In this document: positions 61,348 to 64,000 of the stretch, piece after piece | How the letters are laid out: each line of letters starts with the position of its first letter | How positions within the stretch are numbered: the first letter of the stretch is position 1 | Assembly: GCA_903813345.2 (NCBI GenBank) | Contig: CAIIXF020000012.1 | Coordinates: forward strand, 9,570,432-9,634,431 | Direction of reading: 5' to 3' | Source: Owenia fusiformis | Lineage: Eukaryota; Annelida; Polychaeta; Sabellida; Oweniidae | DNA length: 64,000 nucleotides | Program-made: the position numbers and the translations under genes | The notes under the pieces: generated by a model | Databases searched by the model: none | What the model saw: the letters and a program-made list of their open reading frames with translations, nothing else | Told to the model about the DNA's origin: nothing

Positions 61348-62020
61348 TGGCCTAGTCACATAGCCCGGCCGATGTCCGGCATCGGTAGATCTCGGTGGAT
61401 TTTTTTGGTGCCACCGAGCTCTCCTCATCGGAAGCAGAGCTCGGTGAAGTGAACGGACTCCGTCCGGACATCTTCAGGTGACCGACCGAACACCGGCCGG
61501 TGACCGTACGGAGTCTGTCTCAAAATGGTAGTTTTTTTCTGCCGATGTGGCAGCAACTACCGGCCGGAGGTCGGCCGGACATCGGAAAGAATATGGCCGG
61601 TACCCGAGCAGGTAACAGGACACCGTGCAATCGCCGGCCTGGTTGTTAACGGGCTTTGAACAGTGACCGGCCGATGTTCTGTCCCACATCGGCCGGAGCT
61701 CGTTCGGAGCTCGGCCGCTGTTCGTTAAAAAACCTCGTCCTCTGGTTGTCTCAGATGCACGGGACACCGGCCGATACTCGGCTGTGCACCGGCCGACGTG
61801 TTTTCCGATGTGGTTACGATGGGGCTGCGATGGCATGATGAGGGAGCTCGGTGAGAGCCCGGTGAAATTTAACTCCGAAGTTAAAATTTCACCGAGCTAC
61901 CACCGATGCGGTTTTCAGCAACAAACGCCACGGATGTCCGGCCGGTGTTCGGCCGAGTTCGGTGAAAATTGCATCGCTGGCTCATCGTAACCTCATCGGC
62001 CGGGCTATGTGACTAGGCCA
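61348..62020. mobile_element. GC-rich PIF/Harbinger-like element packed with CCGGCCG motifs
   Basis: Ends TGGCCTAGTCACATAGCCCG and CGGGCTATGTGACTAGGCCA are exact inverted complements, flanked by TTA (61345-61347, shared with the neighbouring element, and 62021-62023). The interior is far richer in GC than its surroundings and carries many short units around CCGGCCG(A/G)TGTCCGG in both orientations. The 120-codon minus frame at 61474-61836 is built from these units and is not a gene. Confidence 0.85.
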
Positions 62021-62217
62021 TTAGTGTTAAATGAACTTCTATGAGTGGAATAGTTTCTAGAGGTAACAAATGTTTTCCACTGAGACAGGTTTTACTGTAC
62101 AATACAAATACATGATTGTGGGCAAGGGTTTCACTCTTTAGTCGGGGATGGCGATGGTCCTGAAAAATAATATACCCTGCTCCACTTCTAGAGGTGTTCC
62201 ACTTTACAGGTTTCACT

Positions 62218-64000
62218 TTTACAAGTTTCACTGATATCTAGATGAAACTTGCATTTAAAGAATTAAAATTACTATTTGGAACGGGTATGAATTCTAGGAA
62301 TTGCCTATGAAATGTATTGAAAACAACTTATTTTGAGCTGACCTTAAAAACACATCAATAATTGCACCTCAAGCAACATAAACATTTTGTACCCTGTATA
62401 TAAAATAACTTACATCTAATGTTAAAAAAAGAAGTCTTGAAATTATGACTTGTTATCAATTTCAAAATCTTGGCTCCTTAAAAGAATTCCAAGGAAGACG
62501 CAAAAATAGACTAAGTATAGATTATTTCACACTGTGCAACATTTTATGACTTCACTAAACAAAAACTGAAAAATACCATGTCAATTGATTCATAGTAAAC
62601 AATTCTGATATGATGATTTCAAGTTGTAAACAAATTAAATAAATAGGTGATAATAGTGATAAATGTGATAATAGCAACATGACTGTTGTTTTGACTTTAT
62701 CAATTTATTATTTATTTATTATTGGAGCAAATCTAACCGAATCTAAGGAAGTAGGTCCCAGTGGCATTTATATTGATGTATGCCTTTTCAATGATTTGAT
62801 TTTGCCTTTTTAAAAGAGAGATTTGCCATCTTGCAGAAATTGTGTCCAACATGTAACTAAAATAGCTGTGGATTAAATAAAAATTCATGTGGCTTAAGGC
62901 AAATTAAGCAACTTGTATCAGTTAAACATTGATTCTAATTTCCTAATTTCTTGGAGGGGGGGCACTACTACCCTGTCGTCTGTCAATGATGACAAAATTA
63001 AACTATTGTAGAATGTGTAATAAACCATATGTCAAACAAACATGGTATAAAATACTTATCCATGTAGCTTTCTGAACTTGTAGAAACTTATCAGTTCAAA
63101 CTTCTAACTCCTTTATTTCGTCTAACATACCAGCTAAAGTAAAACTTCTAAAATCTGGGCCATAAATCAGAATTACTTTTTGGTGATCATTTAGGTTTCC
63201 TATCTTGGTACTGACAGACATCATTCTGGTTGTCATGACAACTGACTCCTAGCTCTAAATTGACCCCTGACCTTAAATGCTTGCAGCAAATATATTTCTC
63301 TTTCATTATTTCACTGAGAAGTTCTTCAAAAACTAAGAAACTACTGTTAAAACAAGAAATCGGCAACTTATTGATCGAATATTGTAAAACAATAGAAATT
63401 AAAGTAAGATTTTTGGAACCATTTCTGAGAAAAACAACAAAATTCTCAAAAATCAAAGAAATTATTTGTATGAGTGTATACATTAAAACAATAATCACCA
63501 CATGATTGGAAGCTGAATTTGGTAAAAAAAAACTCAAATACACTACCCTGGCCAGGCTGAAACAACAGATGGCCCAGGACCATGTATATTGTTATTGATC
63601 AGTTTATGGAATCCAGTTGGCATCAATAAATCAATGTAGGGATTGTATATGAGAAGGTTTAGGTTACAATATGCCATGTATTGATTAGTAAGTGATCAGG
63701 CGCAAGCAACATGTACATGTACAAAGCTAATGCCAACAGAGAAGGAAGTTAAAATAAGAAATTAGACAAGACTTTCGTCTTTCAAGATAGAAATCATCAT
63801 AGTGATGTCATACTCAGATCCTTTGATGACTTACTTAGGAATCCCACAAGTCAGTCAAGATAATATAATTAATTGAGTAAAAGTTAGTTTGAACTTGTTT
63901 GTTAGCTTGGTTATATTGAGTTAACAGTAACCCATTGTCCTTCAGAAGAAGTCTCTCTGTTATATGCATTCAAGATTTCAATCCATTTCAATAGTTTTTA
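62218..64000. other. AT-rich sequence with no recognised feature
   Basis: Upstream of the visible CUX exons. Short open frames on both strands at 63187-63543 overlap each other and show no family. No promoter or first exon was recognised. Confidence 0.4.

Larger units (their letters stand above)
61063..62217. mobile_element. Outer inverted-repeat element hosting two others
   Basis: AGTGAGACCTGTAGAGTGGA (then AAACCTCTAGAAGTGGAGCA) at the left is mirrored by TGCTCCACTTCTAGAGGTGT (then TCCACTTTACAGGTTTCACT) at the right. GTGGAACACCTCT-type units repeat inside each end. Two further elements are inserted in its middle (61167-61344 and 61348-62020). Confidence 0.7.

Noticed and set aside
61474-61836. 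Minus-strand 120-codon Arg/Pro-rich frame
   Set aside because: Translation of CCGGCCG units in a transposon without coding features.
1-64000. tRNA, rRNA, CRISPR, bacterial operon or viral genome features
   Set aside because: No tRNA-like arms, rRNA stretches or regular spacer arrays were seen; regular arrays present are satellites with near-identical units, and coding structure is eukaryotic.

Overview
The window is a piece of an animal nuclear genome. It is AT-rich, its coding sequence is split into many small exons with GT-AG introns, and it is crowded with short inverted-repeat DNA transposons, minisatellites and dispersed repeats. One recognisable gene fills almost all of it, on the minus strand: the Cut-like homeobox gene (CUX1, also called CDP; cut in flies) together with its alternative product CASP, a Golgi membrane coiled-coil protein. 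The species cannot be named from the sequence. The intact CUX/CASP arrangement and the repeat content suggest a marine invertebrate, but that is inference.

Layout in gene sense (high to low coordinates): ten shared exons encode the N-terminal coiled coil (58514 down to 26544), including a 20 kb intron at 38240-58403. From the single donor at 26543 the transcript can go two ways. (a) CUX path: five exons at 24810-16879 encode CUT1, a linker, CUT2, CUT3, then the homeodomain and a C-terminus ending in Trp-Glu-Phe. (b) CASP path: it skips all of these to eight exons at 11690-4156, encoding the CASP C-terminal coiled coil, a transmembrane helix and a short tail. Reading phases fit at every junction on both paths. 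The visible exons give about 1429 residues for CUX and 656 for CASP, close to the human proteins (about 1505 and 678). Only the first coding exon (roughly 12-25 residues) was not found; it is probably above 64000.

Between the exons lie transposons and repeats. A cluster of at least six inverted-repeat elements sits among the CASP exons (5.9-8.3 kb). An 853 bp near-perfect palindrome lies at 12335-13187 between the CUX 3' end and the CASP exons. A TA-flanked element with a transposase-like fragment lies next to the CUT1 exon. A recent 335 bp duplication lies at 21.0-22.3 kb. Minisatellites occupy 36.3-37.0, 39.05-39.46 and 44.4-47.2 kb; the last is a 76 bp satellite carrying a splice-donor-like site in almost every unit. 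A pair of TTA-flanked inverted termini at 49237 and 57618 may bound an 8.4 kb element, and a nested set of elements lies at 61.06-62.22 kb. A short motif around CCCATAATGCAA recurs just upstream of several CUX exons.

No convincing second protein-coding gene, RNA gene or CRISPR array was found. A weak candidate promoter and first exon on the minus strand near 56.2 kb is noted as a finding.
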